64,000 bases of DNA from Oceanisphaera avium (GTDB lineage Bacteria; Pseudomonadota; Gammaproteobacteria; Enterobacterales; Aeromonadaceae). The stretch is from positions 1 to 64,000 of the forward strand of contig NZ_CP021376.1 of assembly GCF_002157875.1 (NCBI RefSeq). The letters are read 5' to 3'. The notes beneath the pieces were generated by a model. That model worked only from the letters and a program-made list of their open reading frames with translations, ran no database searches and had not been told where the DNA came from. Position numbers and translations under genes: made by a program. Below, piece after piece: positions 1 to 9,064 of this stretch (the stretch's first letter is position 1; each line of letters begins with the position of its first letter).

Positions 1-432
1 GACACCATGGGCCCAGCGGGGCTAGTGATGGCATTGGTATTTTTTATCCTCATGAGCATAGCGGCCCTTACGTCGTCTATTTCTATGTTAGAGGTCCCCG
101 TATCCTATACCACCGAGCGTTTTAAGGCCTCGCGGCCACTCATGACTTGGCTATTAGGCGGGGCGCTTGCCCTATTGAGTGTGGTTATTTGTATTAATTT
201 TTCCACGCTCTTTGGCATGGTGATCCGTTTATCTACCCAGCAAATCCAACCTTTAGTCGGCTTAGGCTTTGTATTACTCGGCGGCTGGATGTGGGGGCGG
301 GCTAAATTGTTTTCGGAGTTAGTTCAAGGTAACGCCGACTTAGCAAATAGCCTATTTTGGCGGATCTGGCCTTGGCATGTGCGCTTAATATGCCCCTTGC
401 TGGTCATATTAGTCATTATGAGTAATTGGTAA
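1..432 (+). CDS. Sodium-dependent (NSS/SNF-family) transporter, C-terminal part
   Basis: This is the 3' end of a membrane transporter cut by the left window edge; the frame is open from base 1. The visible 143 residues begin in a helix with an MGPAGLVMALVFF stretch followed by LTSSISMLEVPVSY, which is typical of bacterial neurotransmitter:sodium symporter family proteins. At least three hydrophobic helices follow (around residues 45-65, 80-97 and 120-140), ending in a short WRIWPWHVR segment and a last helix. The family imports amino acids or related solutes with Na+. The substrate cannot be told from this fragment. A strong bidirectional terminator follows immediately. Confidence 0.8.
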   Translation, partial: DTMGPAGLVMALVFFILMSIAALTSSISMLEVPVSYTTERFKASRPLMTWLLGGALALLSVVICINFSTLFGMVIRLSTQQIQPLVGLGFVLLGGWMWGRAKLFSELVQGNADLANSLFWRIWPWHVRLICPLLVILVIMSNW

Positions 433-439
433 AGCGCTA

Positions 440-476
440 AAAAAAGCCCCAAACCTACAAAGTTTGGGGCTTTTTT
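440..476. terminator. Bidirectional intrinsic terminator
   Basis: A 14-bp perfect stem (441-454 with 462-475) with core GCCCCAAAC/GTTTGGGGC is flanked by an A-run on the left and a T-run on the right. It can therefore end both the transporter (plus strand) and the cnoX unit (minus strand), which converge here. Confidence 0.9.
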
Positions 477-542
477 CTGCTGCTTACTTAACAAAAGCTA
501 CCGCTGCTGTGGATTAGCTCACACTTGGGCGCCGACACTCGC

Positions 543-1379
543 TTAATAAAGAAGACTGTACAGTTTGCGGCGATAGGTAGAGGCAATAGGGTCGGCATCT
601 AGGGAGGTCAGCATATCTAAAAAATGCTTTCTTGCTTCACCAAAGGCGAGGTCGGTTTGTAATACCGATAGCAGTAGCTGTAAGGCTTCTTCTTGACGGC
701 CGGCTTGAAATAATTGCACCGCTAACTCTTCTTTTAATGCTAACGACTCCGGCTCGTTAGCCAGCCTTTGTTCTAGCTCACGCAGCGCGGGGCTATCGGC
801 GGCTTCTTCTGCTAACTCTAAGCGCGCTAAAATATGCTGATACTGACTGTCTTGATCCACCATGGTAATAGTGGCTAACAATTGCTTAGTTTCTTCTAGC
901 TTATTTAAGGACAAGGCGGTTTCTGCCAAGTATAAGCGAACGCGTGCGCTGTCTTCATGGCTACGCGTTTGTTGAAAAAGGGCGTAGGCGGCTTGGGCGT
1001 CTGTGCCCATTAGCTGTTTGGCTTGCTCCAGCAGTAAGTCGGCTTCATTTGGCTGATAAGGCGCTAAAAACTCACTAATAGCGGCTTCATCTTGCGGGCC
1101 TTCTAATACATCAACCGGCTGGCCATCTTTAAACGCCACTAGGGCGGGTAGGGCACGCAAGCCTAGTTGTGAGGCTAAGCTTTGTAATTGCGGATCGGCC
1201 ACATCTACTCGCGCTAAGTCGAGTTGCGCATGATGCTCACCAATGAGTCTTTCCAGTATCGGTTGCATGGTTAAGCACTCAGGCACGGCCTCGGCATGAA
1301 AAAAAATCACCACCGTCTTGGTCATGGAGGCGTCAATAAGCGCTTGCTGGAAATTCTGAACATTAATATCAACTATCAT
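543..1379 (-). CDS. cnoX: Co-chaperone CnoX (YbbN), thioredoxin-like plus TPR
   Basis: A 278-residue protein collinear with E. coli CnoX/YbbN. It has an N-terminal thioredoxin fold (about 1-110) and a helical TPR-like C-terminal half ending in the conserved YRRKLYSLLY tail. In E. coli CnoX is a holdase that protects proteins from oxidative damage and hands them to GroEL and DnaK. The usual thioredoxin CxxC is reduced to a single cysteine: the site reads A-V-P-E-C35, comparable to SQHC in E. coli, so it is not expected to be an ordinary disulfide reductase. It lies 30 bp downstream of a phosphopantetheinyl transferase on the same strand and is probably co-transcribed with it. Confidence 0.9.
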   Translation of the reverse strand: MIVDINVQNFQQALIDASMTKTVVIFFHAEAVPECLTMQPILERLIGEHHAQLDLARVDVADPQLQSLASQLGLRALPALVAFKDGQPVDVLEGPQDEAAISEFLAPYQPNEADLLLEQAKQLMGTDAQAAYALFQQTRSHEDSARVRLYLAETALSLNKLEETKQLLATITMVDQDSQYQHILARLELAEEAADSPALRELEQRLANEPESLALKEELAVQLFQAGRQEEALQLLLSVLQTDLAFGEARKHFLDMLTSLDADPIASTYRRKLYSLLY

Positions 1380-1409
1380 AGATAACCGTCTCGCTGAGAA
1401 AGAAGAAAT

Positions 1410-2177
1410 TTAGGATGAAGTCGCTGCCATATTAGTCTCTAAATTGGGCTGAGGGCCGTGAATTTCAAGCGCCAGTGCTAAATCAGCTACGTTCATCTGT
1501 TGCCAAGGGGGAGCGTGCTCACTTTGTATTGCCAGCGTTAGCCGACTAGGCAAAGTTTTGCTCGCACCGTGCACTAGGTAATGATTAAGCTGATAGCGAC
1601 AGTGCCCAAACCGTGCCTCATTGTGCTCAGGTTGCCACATAACAGCGGCTAAGTTATTCGCAATACCGGCGCCATCGGCTTTAAGCACGGCTTCTTTAAT
1701 GGTCCATAACCGCAGAAAATTTTCCGGCTGAGGATTGCTGGCTAACCAAGATTGTTCCCATTCGTTAAAATAGCGCTTGGCTAGGCGCAGTATTTGTTTG
1801 GCATTAAGCTGGCGCGATTCAATATCCAGCCCAAGCGGCGCTTGATTACTTAAGGCCAGCGCCAGCAAACTTTGGCTATGACTAAGGTTAAAGTGCCACT
1901 GTACAAGAGAGCGTGCGTCGGATAATTGTAGCTGGGGTTTACCTTTAGGGTTAATGGCAATTGTGAGCTCGGCGGGCGCAATGTGCAGCTGGCGCGCCAA
2001 GAGCTGGCGTAATAGATAACGACCCACTAAGAAGGTGTTAGCTTGCTTGGGCTGAGTGATATTGGCCAGTCTCGTGCGCTCTGCTTGAGATAGCACTTGA
2101 TCAGCATCTTTGGGGAGTTGGAGGTGATCTGTATCACAAACCAGCAACTGGTTAAAAATAACCTTGTTTTTGTTCAT
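1410..2177 (-). CDS. Sfp-type 4'-phosphopantetheinyl transferase
   Basis: A 255-residue enzyme that would transfer the phosphopantetheine arm of CoA to a serine of an acyl or peptidyl carrier protein. All Sfp-family motifs are visible: GKPQL near 79-83, FNLSHS near 96-101, LGLDIE (115-120; Mg ligands D118 and E120) and the WTIKEAVLKADG block (158-169; third ligand E162). The length is that of the two-lobed Sfp/AcpT/HetI class, not of trimeric AcpS. No NRPS or PKS is in the window, so the substrate may be the primary ACP, an FabV-era fatty-acid ACP, or clusters elsewhere. It starts with ATG and is divergent from the NlpC-like gene. Confidence 0.88.
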   Translation of the reverse strand: MNKNKVIFNQLLVCDTDHLQLPKDADQVLSQAERTRLANITQPKQANTFLVGRYLLRQLLARQLHIAPAELTIAINPKGKPQLQLSDARSLVQWHFNLSHSQSLLALALSNQAPLGLDIESRQLNAKQILRLAKRYFNEWEQSWLASNPQPENFLRLWTIKEAVLKADGAGIANNLAAVMWQPEHNEARFGHCRYQLNHYLVHGASKTLPSRLTLAIQSEHAPPWQQMNVADLALALEIHGPQPNLETNMAATSS

Positions 2178-2294
2178 ATTAATTTTGCAAAGCCCCTATA
2201 TTTTGCACTACTATCGCGGAGCTAATATTTTTTATCATAAAATATCCACTATGACGAATGCCATTTCCCACTAACAGCTGGTTGCCAAATTCTT

Positions 2295-2822
2295 ATGAAA
2301 AAGGTAATTATTCTTAGCGGCTTATTGCTTATCGCCGGTTGCAGTAGCAGCCCCAAGCAAGAGTCAGGTAAAAAGTTGGTTGCTAAAAAGTCAACTTCTT
2401 CCCTAACTTACAGTATCAGTACGGCACCGATGAAGCGTAAGTCGTCACTGAGCTCAATGCGTAATTTGCATCAAGCATACCAAAAATGGAAAGGGACTCC
2501 TTATCGTTTTGGTGGGGTAGACGATCAAGGCATTGATTGCTCTGCCTTTACTCGCAGCGTTTATCAAGAAGCCTATGGCATGGAGCTGCCAAGAAGTACC
2601 TATGAGCAAATTGAACTGGGTCGAGAAATTACTCAGCAAGAATTACGCCCAGGCGATATCGTGTTTTTTCGCACCGGCCGCACTCAACATAATGGCGTTT
2701 ATGTGGGAGAGGGGAAATTTGCTCATGCTTCCTCCAGTGTCGGTGTGACTATCTCTCGCCTCGATAATATCTATTGGCGTAGTCGCTACTGGCAGGCTCG
2801 CCGTTTATTAGATAATGAATAA
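2295..2822 (+). CDS. NlpC/P60-family lipoprotein (MepS/NlpC-like endopeptidase)
   Basis: A 175-residue peptidoglycan hydrolase of peptidase family C40. A lipoprotein signal (lipobox LIAGC, lipidated C16) precedes a linker of about 45 residues and the catalytic domain. The expected triad is in place: C82 in GIDCSAF, H132 before NGVYVG, and H144 in KFAHAS, with the spacing seen in E. coli Spr/MepS. Such enzymes cut D-Ala-mDAP cross-links or related bonds to open the sacculus for growth. Whether this is the MepS or the NlpC paralogue cannot be decided by eye. The Shine-Dalgarno is weak. A perfect-palindrome terminator follows. Confidence 0.88.
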   Translation: MKKVIILSGLLLIAGCSSSPKQESGKKLVAKKSTSSLTYSISTAPMKRKSSLSSMRNLHQAYQKWKGTPYRFGGVDDQGIDCSAFTRSVYQEAYGMELPRSTYEQIELGREITQQELRPGDIVFFRTGRTQHNGVYVGEGKFAHASSSVGVTISRLDNIYWRSRYWQARRLLDNE

Positions 2823-2830
2823 GCCTCTTG

Positions 2831-2876
2831 TTAAATTAAAAAAAACCGAACTTAAGTTCGGTTTTTTTTAATTTAA
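2831..2876. terminator. 46-bp perfect palindrome, bidirectional terminator
   Basis: Bases 2831-2876 form a 46-bp perfect inverted repeat centred on CTTAAG, with a CCGAAC/GTTCGG core bracketed by eight A and eight T. It separates the convergent NlpC-like and yejM genes and should stop transcription from both sides. Confidence 0.9.
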
Positions 2877-2893
2877 CAATAAGAGATTGCTAT

Positions 2894-4783
2894 TTAGTGG
2901 CCTTGAAAACGATTTAAGTCACTCATTACTTGTAGCAATAATGATAACTCTGGGCTGTCATCGGACTCTTGACGATAATCGCTGGCGCGCAGTAGCTGCA
3001 TGTCACCACGGCGATTAAATAAAGTAATGTCGGCGTGTTGATAAATGGCATATTCATTTTCATCTGAGGCCAGACGCCAGCGATCAAGATCTTCTTTAAA
3101 TAAGGATTGCCCGGTGGCGTAACTGCGCGCTGGGCTTTGTACGCCTAATGCTTGGCGCATTAAAGTGGGCACCAAATCCAATTGGCTAGTAGGATAATCA
3201 AAGCGCGCGGGCTGCGCCTTTCCAGGCCAAGCAATCACTAACGGCACCTGTAGTTGGGCGGGCGAATAAGCGTTGCCCCATCCCCATGTATTATTATCAT
3301 AATCGTTAAACTCTATGCCATGGCCGGCAGTGATAATAATAAGGGTATCGCGCTGGCTTTCTTGCTGAGCAAGAGGGTGTGGCAAAGCAATCAACTGGCC
3401 TAACAGGCGGTCAGTAAAAAATACTGCGTTGCGGTAGCGATTAATTAACGCCTCTCGCTCTGCTTTTTGATAAGGCTCGGCCGGATTAATGTGCGCCAAT
3501 GCTGGTTGAAATGGGCCTTCAATGCCCTCTGGAATATCAAGATCATTAATGGCATCTAAATAGACATAAGAAAACCATGGGCGCATATTATCTTGTTTCG
3601 CTAGCCAGCTATTAAATTCTGCTACCGTTTGTGCATCCCCATAAGCGCCACCTTCTGTTGAGTTAAAGGCACTGTGGCGTAACGAAGAAAAGATAGCCTC
3701 TTTATAGACGCTGTCTTCTAAGCCACCGCTTGCAAATAAACCAAACCGATAGTCTTGGCGCTGAAGCTCACTAATAAATAGCGGCGCCGTGCCCTCTTGG
3801 CGCACTTGGGTTTGATAGCGACTGGGCAGGCTATAAAATAAACTAAATAAGGCATTTTGGCGTTGATTACCGCCACTTAAGTGGTCGCTAAATTGGAGGT
3901 GGCGTTCAGCAAAACGATGTAAGTTGGGCATGGTGATGGCATCAAGCTGATCGGCGCGCAAGCCATCGGCAATGATTAATAAAATATTAGGCGCCACTTC
4001 GGGAGCCTTAACTTCTAGAGGACGCAGTGGGTAATTTAATTGCTGTTTACGAGTCTCAGGCACTTGTTGAGATAGCTGTTTATATTGGTCTTCATCTAAC
4101 CAACCTTGTTTAATTAAAAAGCGCTTTGCCGTCATAGGATAAGACAGCGGAAAGTCGGCTTTTTGCTCGGTAATGGGGTTATATACGTAAGCATCGGCCC
4201 ATATATGCAGACTGTGAGTAAGAAAAAAACATGCCAGCAGTGGCACCGCTAACGGCCAGGCGGGACTGCGTCGACGGCGCTGGCTCCAACGCCACAGCCA
4301 ACCGGCTAACCACAGCTCAAATAAAAATAATAGCGGCACCCAGACAAACAACCAGCCCCATCCTGAGGCTTGCTCGGTTTGCGCCTGCTCAAGTAATAAG
4401 CGCCATACGGTGGGATTAAGATGAAATTTAAATAAACTAAATACTTGAGAGTCAACTAATAACAGCGTAAGTGCCGTAGTAGCAATAGTAGCGGCCAGCC
4501 ATTGTAGCGTGCGCAATTTAGGAAATAAAAAAGTGAGCGGGAACAAGGTGAGTAAATAAGTAAAGAAGGTCAAAAATGCGAAATGACCCGCCCAGCTAAT
4601 CAATAAATAGGCACTGCCCAGTGGTGTATCAGGCCAACCGGCCAACCACAGAAAACGGCTAGCGACCAACATGGCAAGCAGCACGTTGAAAAAAACTAAC
4701 CAGTGTCCCCAGCCAATCAGCTGAGAAACATTGTCGCGATAAAGATGGCCGGTTTTGAGCATAATGGGCAGTTTAATGGACAC
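2894..4783 (-). CDS. lapC: Inner-membrane sulfatase-like regulator LapC/PbgA (YejM)
   Basis: A 629-residue protein collinear with E. coli YejM/PbgA/LapC, with five N-terminal membrane helices (about residues 20-190), a basic linker (RRRRS) and a periplasmic alkaline-phosphatase/sulfatase-like domain (from about 265). In E. coli it senses periplasmic-leaflet LPS and, with LapB, controls FtsH-mediated turnover of LpxC. It is essential there. Conserved segments DGLRADQLD, HGIEFND and the C-terminal SLLLQVMSDLNRF match the family. The frame opens with GTG at 4783; an ATG at 4762 (residue 8) is an alternative start closer to the E. coli length, and neither has a strong ribosome site. It is the second gene after yejL, as in E. 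coli. Confidence 0.93.
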   Translation of the reverse strand: MSIKLPIMLKTGHLYRDNVSQLIGWGHWLVFFNVLLAMLVASRFLWLAGWPDTPLGSAYLLISWAGHFAFLTFFTYLLTLFPLTFLFPKLRTLQWLAATIATTALTLLLVDSQVFSLFKFHLNPTVWRLLLEQAQTEQASGWGWLFVWVPLLFLFELWLAGWLWRWSQRRRRSPAWPLAVPLLACFFLTHSLHIWADAYVYNPITEQKADFPLSYPMTAKRFLIKQGWLDEDQYKQLSQQVPETRKQQLNYPLRPLEVKAPEVAPNILLIIADGLRADQLDAITMPNLHRFAERHLQFSDHLSGGNQRQNALFSLFYSLPSRYQTQVRQEGTAPLFISELQRQDYRFGLFASGGLEDSVYKEAIFSSLRHSAFNSTEGGAYGDAQTVAEFNSWLAKQDNMRPWFSYVYLDAINDLDIPEGIEGPFQPALAHINPAEPYQKAEREALINRYRNAVFFTDRLLGQLIALPHPLAQQESQRDTLIIITAGHGIEFNDYDNNTWGWGNAYSPAQLQVPLVIAWPGKAQPARFDYPTSQLDLVPTLMRQALGVQSPARSYATGQSLFKEDLDRWRLASDENEYAIYQHADITLFNRRGDMQLLRASDYRQESDDSPELSLLLQVMSDLNRFQGH

Positions 4784-4836
4784 TTGTCAGCTAGCAATGC
4801 CAGCACAGATTAAAGAGGAATAACACCACAGCGCAA

Positions 4837-5064
4837 TTAATGCGCTCCTTTTTGTGCGTCAACCGATGAGGTCAAGACCTTGGCAAACTTATCGGCAATA
4901 ACGTGGCGACGTTCAGGCGCAATTTGATGGTTAATAATATGGGTAGCTAAGTTACCCAACACCATTAAGCGCAAGTCCGCCGGCGCTAAATGTTTATCCA
5001 TCACGGCCTCAAGCTCACTTAATAGTTGGTCAAATTCTTTTTCATACTTAGAAACAATAGGCAT
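4837..5064 (-). CDS. yejL: YejL family protein (DUF1414)
   Basis: A small, soluble 75-residue protein of unknown function, the same length as E. coli YejL. Shared blocks are the MPIVSKY start, HLAPADLRLMVLGN and the IAPERRHVIADKFAKVL segment. I chose the ATG at 5064; an in-frame TTG at 5073 would add three residues but does not match the family start. It is divergent from yejK (77 bp apart) and 53 bp upstream of yejM. This arrangement is conserved in many gammaproteobacteria and hints at a shared envelope or nucleoid task. Confidence 0.9.
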   Translation of the reverse strand: MPIVSKYEKEFDQLLSELEAVMDKHLAPADLRLMVLGNLATHIINHQIAPERRHVIADKFAKVLTSSVDAQKGAH

Positions 5065-5140
5065 CGCGTTCAATCATGTATCTTGATAACAGGGCGGCTA
5101 TAATACCCCACCCCATCAGGCAACTCTACGGCAATCTGTT

Positions 5141-6133
5141 ATGAGCTTGGACATAGAACACATCATAGTACATTCCCTTTTTTTAGATGAACACGGCCAA
5201 ACGCAACTGGCTACCCGCGATGAGGAGCTAGCCACTGGGCCTGCGGTCAATGATTTAATGGCCGAGCTGCATCATATTTATAACGTTAAAGCGGGCAAAG
5301 TTTTTGGCTATTTTAATGACGAAGACGATAGTTTTCGCGATTTGGTGCGCCGCGTAGAAGATCAAAGCTTAAGCTTTACTCACTTTAGCCACCAAGCTGC
5401 TGAGCGCTTACTTGCTGAGCTTAAACGCTTAGACATGAGCGAGCAGGGCGTGCTGTTATTTGTCCGCTACCAATGGTTAGGCGCCCATTATCTATTAATT
5501 GCGCTATTAGATAATAAAGACAGCGTGACGGTGAATGAAAAGTTAGAAGTAAACCATGCCAGTTATTTAGACTTAGGCAAAATGCAGCTAGCGGCCCGCC
5601 TTGATCTTACCGAGTTAAGAATTCGCCCCGAGTCAAAGCGCTATTTTTCCTTTATTAAAGGACGCGCTGGGCGCAAGGTCTCTGACTTTTTCTTAAACTT
5701 TTTATCCTGTATTGAGGGCATGGATCCTAAGGCGCAAAGCCAAGGCTTGCTTAAAGCGGTGGATGAATTTTGTGAGGCGCGCCAACTAAGCACTCAAGAG
5801 ACCTTAGAAAGTAAGGCGCTGGTTGATAAATACTGTAAAGAACAGTTAAAAGAGGGCGAAGAGCTAGAGTTGCGGGAGCTTTCAGCAGAATTGGGTAGTG
5901 ATAATGACTTAGATTTTTATCAGTTTGTTAGTGAGGAATATCAACTAGAAGATAAATTTCCCGTTGATCGCTCTGCCTTAAAAGGCTTGACCAAGTATGT
6001 CGGCTCAGGCGGTGGCTTAACTATTAGCTTCGACCAAAAACTGTTAGGCGAGCGTATTCAATATGACGCCAACACCGATACCTTAGTGATTCAAGGCTTA
6101 CCACCCAATTTAAAATCGCAGTTAGCGAAATAA
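5141..6133 (+). CDS. yejK: Nucleoid-associated protein NdpA/YejK
   Basis: A 330-residue protein homologous to E. coli YejK (335 residues), a nucleoid-associated protein reported to bind DNA and to influence topoisomerases. Family features visible are the IEHIIVHSL start, the central IKGRAGRKVSDFFLNFLSC block (near 180-200) and the C-terminal GSGGGLTISFDQKLLGERI segment. There are no signal or membrane segments, so it is cytoplasmic. It is divergent from yejL, and a terminator follows within 30 bp. Confidence 0.93.
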   Translation: MSLDIEHIIVHSLFLDEHGQTQLATRDEELATGPAVNDLMAELHHIYNVKAGKVFGYFNDEDDSFRDLVRRVEDQSLSFTHFSHQAAERLLAELKRLDMSEQGVLLFVRYQWLGAHYLLIALLDNKDSVTVNEKLEVNHASYLDLGKMQLAARLDLTELRIRPESKRYFSFIKGRAGRKVSDFFLNFLSCIEGMDPKAQSQGLLKAVDEFCEARQLSTQETLESKALVDKYCKEQLKEGEELELRELSAELGSDNDLDFYQFVSEEYQLEDKFPVDRSALKGLTKYVGSGGGLTISFDQKLLGERIQYDANTDTLVIQGLPPNLKSQLAK

Positions 6134-6161
6134 AACAACGCCTTACGCTATACGTTGTAGG

Positions 6162-6194
6162 AAAAACACCGAACTTAATCGCTCGGTGTTTTTT
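6162..6194. terminator. Bidirectional intrinsic terminator
   Basis: An 11-bp stem (6162-6172 with 6183-6193) has an ACACCGA/TCGGTGT core with A-rich left and T-rich right arms. It lies between the convergent yejK and ahpF genes. Confidence 0.88.
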
Positions 6195-6223
6195 ACGTAG
6201 GATCTATGTCGTATAGCGTTAGG

Positions 6224-7774
6224 TTAGGATCTAATCAAATAATCGAAGGCACTGAGAGCGGCGGTGGCGCCGGCGCCCATAGCAATCACTATTTGTTTAT
6301 AAGGCACAGTAGTGGCATCACCGGCAGCGAATACGCCTGGTATGGCAGTGCTCCCTTTAGCATCGATAATGACTTCGCCAAAAGGACTAAGCTCAATAGC
6401 GGAACCTTGTAAAAACTCGGTGTTAGGCACCAGTCCAATTTGCACAAAAATGCCTGCCACTGCCAAGTATTGCTGTTCGCCACTTGCGCGGTCGATATAA
6501 TTTATACCACTGACTTTATTGCCATCGCCCACCACTTCGCGAGTTTGAGCCTGAGTAATAATGTCAATATTAGGCAGCGATTTGGCTTTACGTTGCAAGA
6601 CCTCATCGGCGCGCAAGTGCTCAGCAAACTCTAACACGGTGACATGCTCTACTATGCCTGCTAAGTCGATGGCTGCTTCAATGCCTGAATTACCGCCACC
6701 GACTACGGCGACCCGCTTTCCTTTATAAAAAGGACCATCACAGTGTGGGCAGTAAGCCACGCCTTTATTGCGATAGTCTTGCTCGCCGGGCACATTAAGC
6801 TCGCGCCAGCGTGCGCCGGGTGCCACTATTACCGAGCGGCTTTTTAACGTAGCGCCACTGGCTAGCGGTACAAGAAGGCCAGCGTTATCGTTATTCGCTC
6901 TAATATCTGTCACACGCTGATGAGTAATAATTTCTACACCGTAGTCTTTAACGTGTTGCTCAAGATTTGCCACTAATTTTGGGCCTTCGGTATAAGGCAC
7001 AGAAATAAAGTTTTCTATGCCCATCGTATCTTGGACCTGGCCGCCAAAGCGCTCGGCCACTAAAGCGGTGCGAATGCCTTTACGGGCGGCATAAATAGCC
7101 GCTGCCACGCCTGCTGGGCCACCACCCACCACTAAGACATCAAACGGGGCTTGCTTATTTAAGTGCTCAGTTTGGCGCTGTTCGGCTCCAGTATCTAATT
7201 TATTGATAATTTCTTGTAAACTCATGCGGCCTTGACCAAAGTGCTCACCATTTAAATAAACAGCAGGCACGGCCATCACTTGGCGCGCATTCACTTCTTC
7301 TTGAAACAGGGCGCCGTCTATCATCACATGGCTAATATTGGAATTAAGAGTGGCCATTAAATTAAGCGCTTGCACTACGTCCGGACAATTTTGGCAAGAC
7401 AGCGAAATATAAGTCTCAAAGTGATATTCGCCTTTAAGCTCACGCACTTGTTGCTGTAGCTCAGGCGCCACCTTTGAAGGATGACCGCCGCTTTGTAACA
7501 GCGCCAATACCAAAGACGTAAACTCATGTCCCAGAGGGACACCCGCAAAATGGATGCGTGGGCTTTGCCCCTGCGCGCCAATCCCTAAGCTGGGGCTGCG
7601 AGTTGCTTGCACTTGTTGCAGGCTAATGTGCGGTGAAAGCTGGCTAATTTCATTGGCCAACTCAGTTAATTCCTGCCCCTTAGGGCTAGCATCACTGGAC
7701 ACGCTAATTTCGATAGGCGAGACGATATTTTTTAAATAGCTGTCCAGTTGGTTTTTTAATTGGGTATCTAACAT
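6224..7774 (-). CDS. ahpF: Alkyl hydroperoxide reductase subunit F
   Basis: A 516-residue flavoprotein disulfide reductase that passes electrons from NADH via FAD to AhpC. An N-terminal double-thioredoxin domain (about 1-200) carries the C127-Q-N-C130 centre. It is followed by an FAD-binding [17 protein letters not shown] motif, the CPHCDGP redox centre and an NAD-binding [18 protein letters not shown] motif. Its length agrees with E. coli AhpF (521). It lies 70 bp downstream of ahpC on the same strand, as in E. coli, and is presumably part of the OxyR-controlled unit. Confidence 0.96.
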   Translation of the reverse strand: MLDTQLKNQLDSYLKNIVSPIEISVSSDASPKGQELTELANEISQLSPHISLQQVQATRSPSLGIGAQGQSPRIHFAGVPLGHEFTSLVLALLQSGGHPSKVAPELQQQVRELKGEYHFETYISLSCQNCPDVVQALNLMATLNSNISHVMIDGALFQEEVNARQVMAVPAVYLNGEHFGQGRMSLQEIINKLDTGAEQRQTEHLNKQAPFDVLVVGGGPAGVAAAIYAARKGIRTALVAERFGGQVQDTMGIENFISVPYTEGPKLVANLEQHVKDYGVEIITHQRVTDIRANNDNAGLLVPLASGATLKSRSVIVAPGARWRELNVPGEQDYRNKGVAYCPHCDGPFYKGKRVAVVGGGNSGIEAAIDLAGIVEHVTVLEFAEHLRADEVLQRKAKSLPNIDIITQAQTREVVGDGNKVSGINYIDRASGEQQYLAVAGIFVQIGLVPNTEFLQGSAIELSPFGEVIIDAKGSTAIPGVFAAGDATTVPYKQIVIAMGAGATAALSAFDYLIRS

Positions 7775-7844
7775 AGTCGTGTCCTGCGTGCTGAGTTAAT
7801 AGGCTCGACAGAGCTTTGCCGAGCCAGCGTAAGGTCTAAAGCAA

Positions 7845-8411
7845 TTAGATTTTTCCGACCAAGTCTAAAGAGGGCGCTAAGGTAGCTTCACCTTCTTGCC
7901 ATTTAGCAGGGCATACTTCACCTGGGTGAGCGGCAACATACTGCGCTGCTTTTAGCTTGCGTAGTAAGTCGGCTGCATTACGACCAATGCCTTCAGCGGT
8001 GACTTCCACTGCTTGGATAATACCTTGTGGATCAATGATGAACGTAGCGCGGTCTGCTAACCCTTGCCCTTCACGCATGACACCAAAGTTATGAGTAATA
8101 GTGCCGCTTTGGTCGCCTACCATGTAGTACTGAATTTTGCCGATAGTATCGGAGCTATCGTGCCACGCTTTATGGGTGAAATGGGTGTCAGTTGAGACAG
8201 AGAATACTTCTACGCCCATGCTTTGTAGCTCAGAGTAGTGGTCGGCGATATCACCTAATTCGGTAGGGCAGACAAAAGTAAAATCAGCGGGGTAGAAAAA
8301 CACCACCGACCACTGACCTTTGAGGCTGGCTTCGCTGACTTCGACAAATTCACCTTGGTGAAAGGCTTGAGCAGTAAAGGGTTTGATTTCTGTGTTAATA
8401 GCAACAGTCAT
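7845..8411 (-). CDS. ahpC: Alkyl hydroperoxide reductase AhpC (2-Cys peroxiredoxin)
   Basis: A 188-residue typical 2-Cys peroxiredoxin that reduces organic peroxides, H2O2 and peroxynitrite in the cytoplasm and is regenerated by AhpF. The peroxidatic cysteine sits in FTFVCPTE (C48), the resolving cysteine in GEVCPAKW near the C-terminus. The ATG at 8411 ([12 protein letters not shown]) is chosen because it matches family length; an upstream in-frame start at 8444 would add an unsupported 11-residue extension lying inside the 5' leader. Upstream are a recognisable promoter and an OxyR site. Confidence 0.96.
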   Translation of the reverse strand: MTVAINTEIKPFTAQAFHQGEFVEVSEASLKGQWSVVFFYPADFTFVCPTELGDIADHYSELQSMGVEVFSVSTDTHFTHKAWHDSSDTIGKIQYYMVGDQSGTITHNFGVMREGQGLADRATFIIDPQGIIQAVEVTAEGIGRNAADLLRKLKAAQYVAAHPGEVCPAKWQEGEATLAPSLDLVGKI

Positions 8412-8463
8412 GAGACATTCCTTAATTTGATAGAAAGTAGGCATCTGCCTGAGAACGTTTTCT

Positions 8464-8492
8464 ATATTAAGTCTGCGTATTGTATAAGTTAA
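8464..8492 (-). promoter_or_regulatory. Putative sigma70 promoter of ahpC
   Basis: Read on the minus strand: -35 TTAACT (8492-8487), a 17-bp spacer, and -10 TAATAT (8469-8464). The 5' leader would be about 45 nt. The -35 is a weak match, as expected for an activator-dependent promoter. Confidence 0.65.
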
Positions 8493-8529
8493 TCTGTTAG
8501 TTTCTATTGAATTAATAGGTTTTAGCTAT
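8493..8529. promoter_or_regulatory. OxyR binding site upstream of ahpC
   Basis: The OxyR consensus is ATAG-N-T-NNN-A-N-CTAT repeated after 7 nt. One full half (8515-8529, ATAGGTTTTAGCTAT) matches every defined base. A CTAT (8504-8507) sits exactly 7 nt before it; the outermost quarter is degenerate. The site ends directly at the -35 hexamer of ahpC, which is the geometry by which OxyR contacts RNA polymerase. Confidence 0.75.
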
Positions 8530-9064
8530 TAATCAAGAGGGCTTATGCTCAGTTCCCCCCGTGTGAAAGCTTATCCTTGTGCAGCCTCACTTAGTAACGA
8601 CTGTTAAGCTGTTATGTTGCTTTGCAATAAAGTAAAGAAGGGTAAGGCGTTAGCTGCCTTTTAAAAAGAGAAGTAGGTGAGCGCGTGGGTAGGGGAAATT
8701 ATCGCTACTATTTACTAATAAACACGCCCACTTTTAAATATTCGGCTACAGTTAAAGCGGCGCGAGTCTTGCTTTAAATGAGGGTCACCGTGGTAGTTGC
8801 TCATCTACAAGCTGAGTGTGAGCTCATACTTTAGTCCTAAATAGAGAGCAAAATGTGAGCTGGGCGGGTATTTCAAAATGATGCTGCTTGCTTTAAGAGG
8901 ATTATTTGCGCAAGTTATATTTGTAATGCAGTGCAAAACAAACGCCAGTCAATAGGATGATTCGCTGTGAGTCGCGCTTAGGGGAGCAATTTGGCGCTCA
9001 GTGAGGCGGATACGAAGATCAGAGTTGGCGTTTTAAATTAATAGTTTTAAAAAGGATGAAGACT
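8530..9064. other. Long intergenic region before aceA
   Basis: About 535 bp with no convincing gene. A ribosome site and ATG at 8545 open only a 20-codon frame. No clear CRP, FadR or other operator for aceA could be recognised, although a region this long probably carries its control elements or an unannotated small RNA. Confidence 0.5.

Noticed and set aside
8545..8607. 20-codon frame with AGAGG ribosome site upstream of aceA
   Set aside because: Too short to judge, no leader-peptide features such as repeated regulatory codons or an attenuator hairpin.
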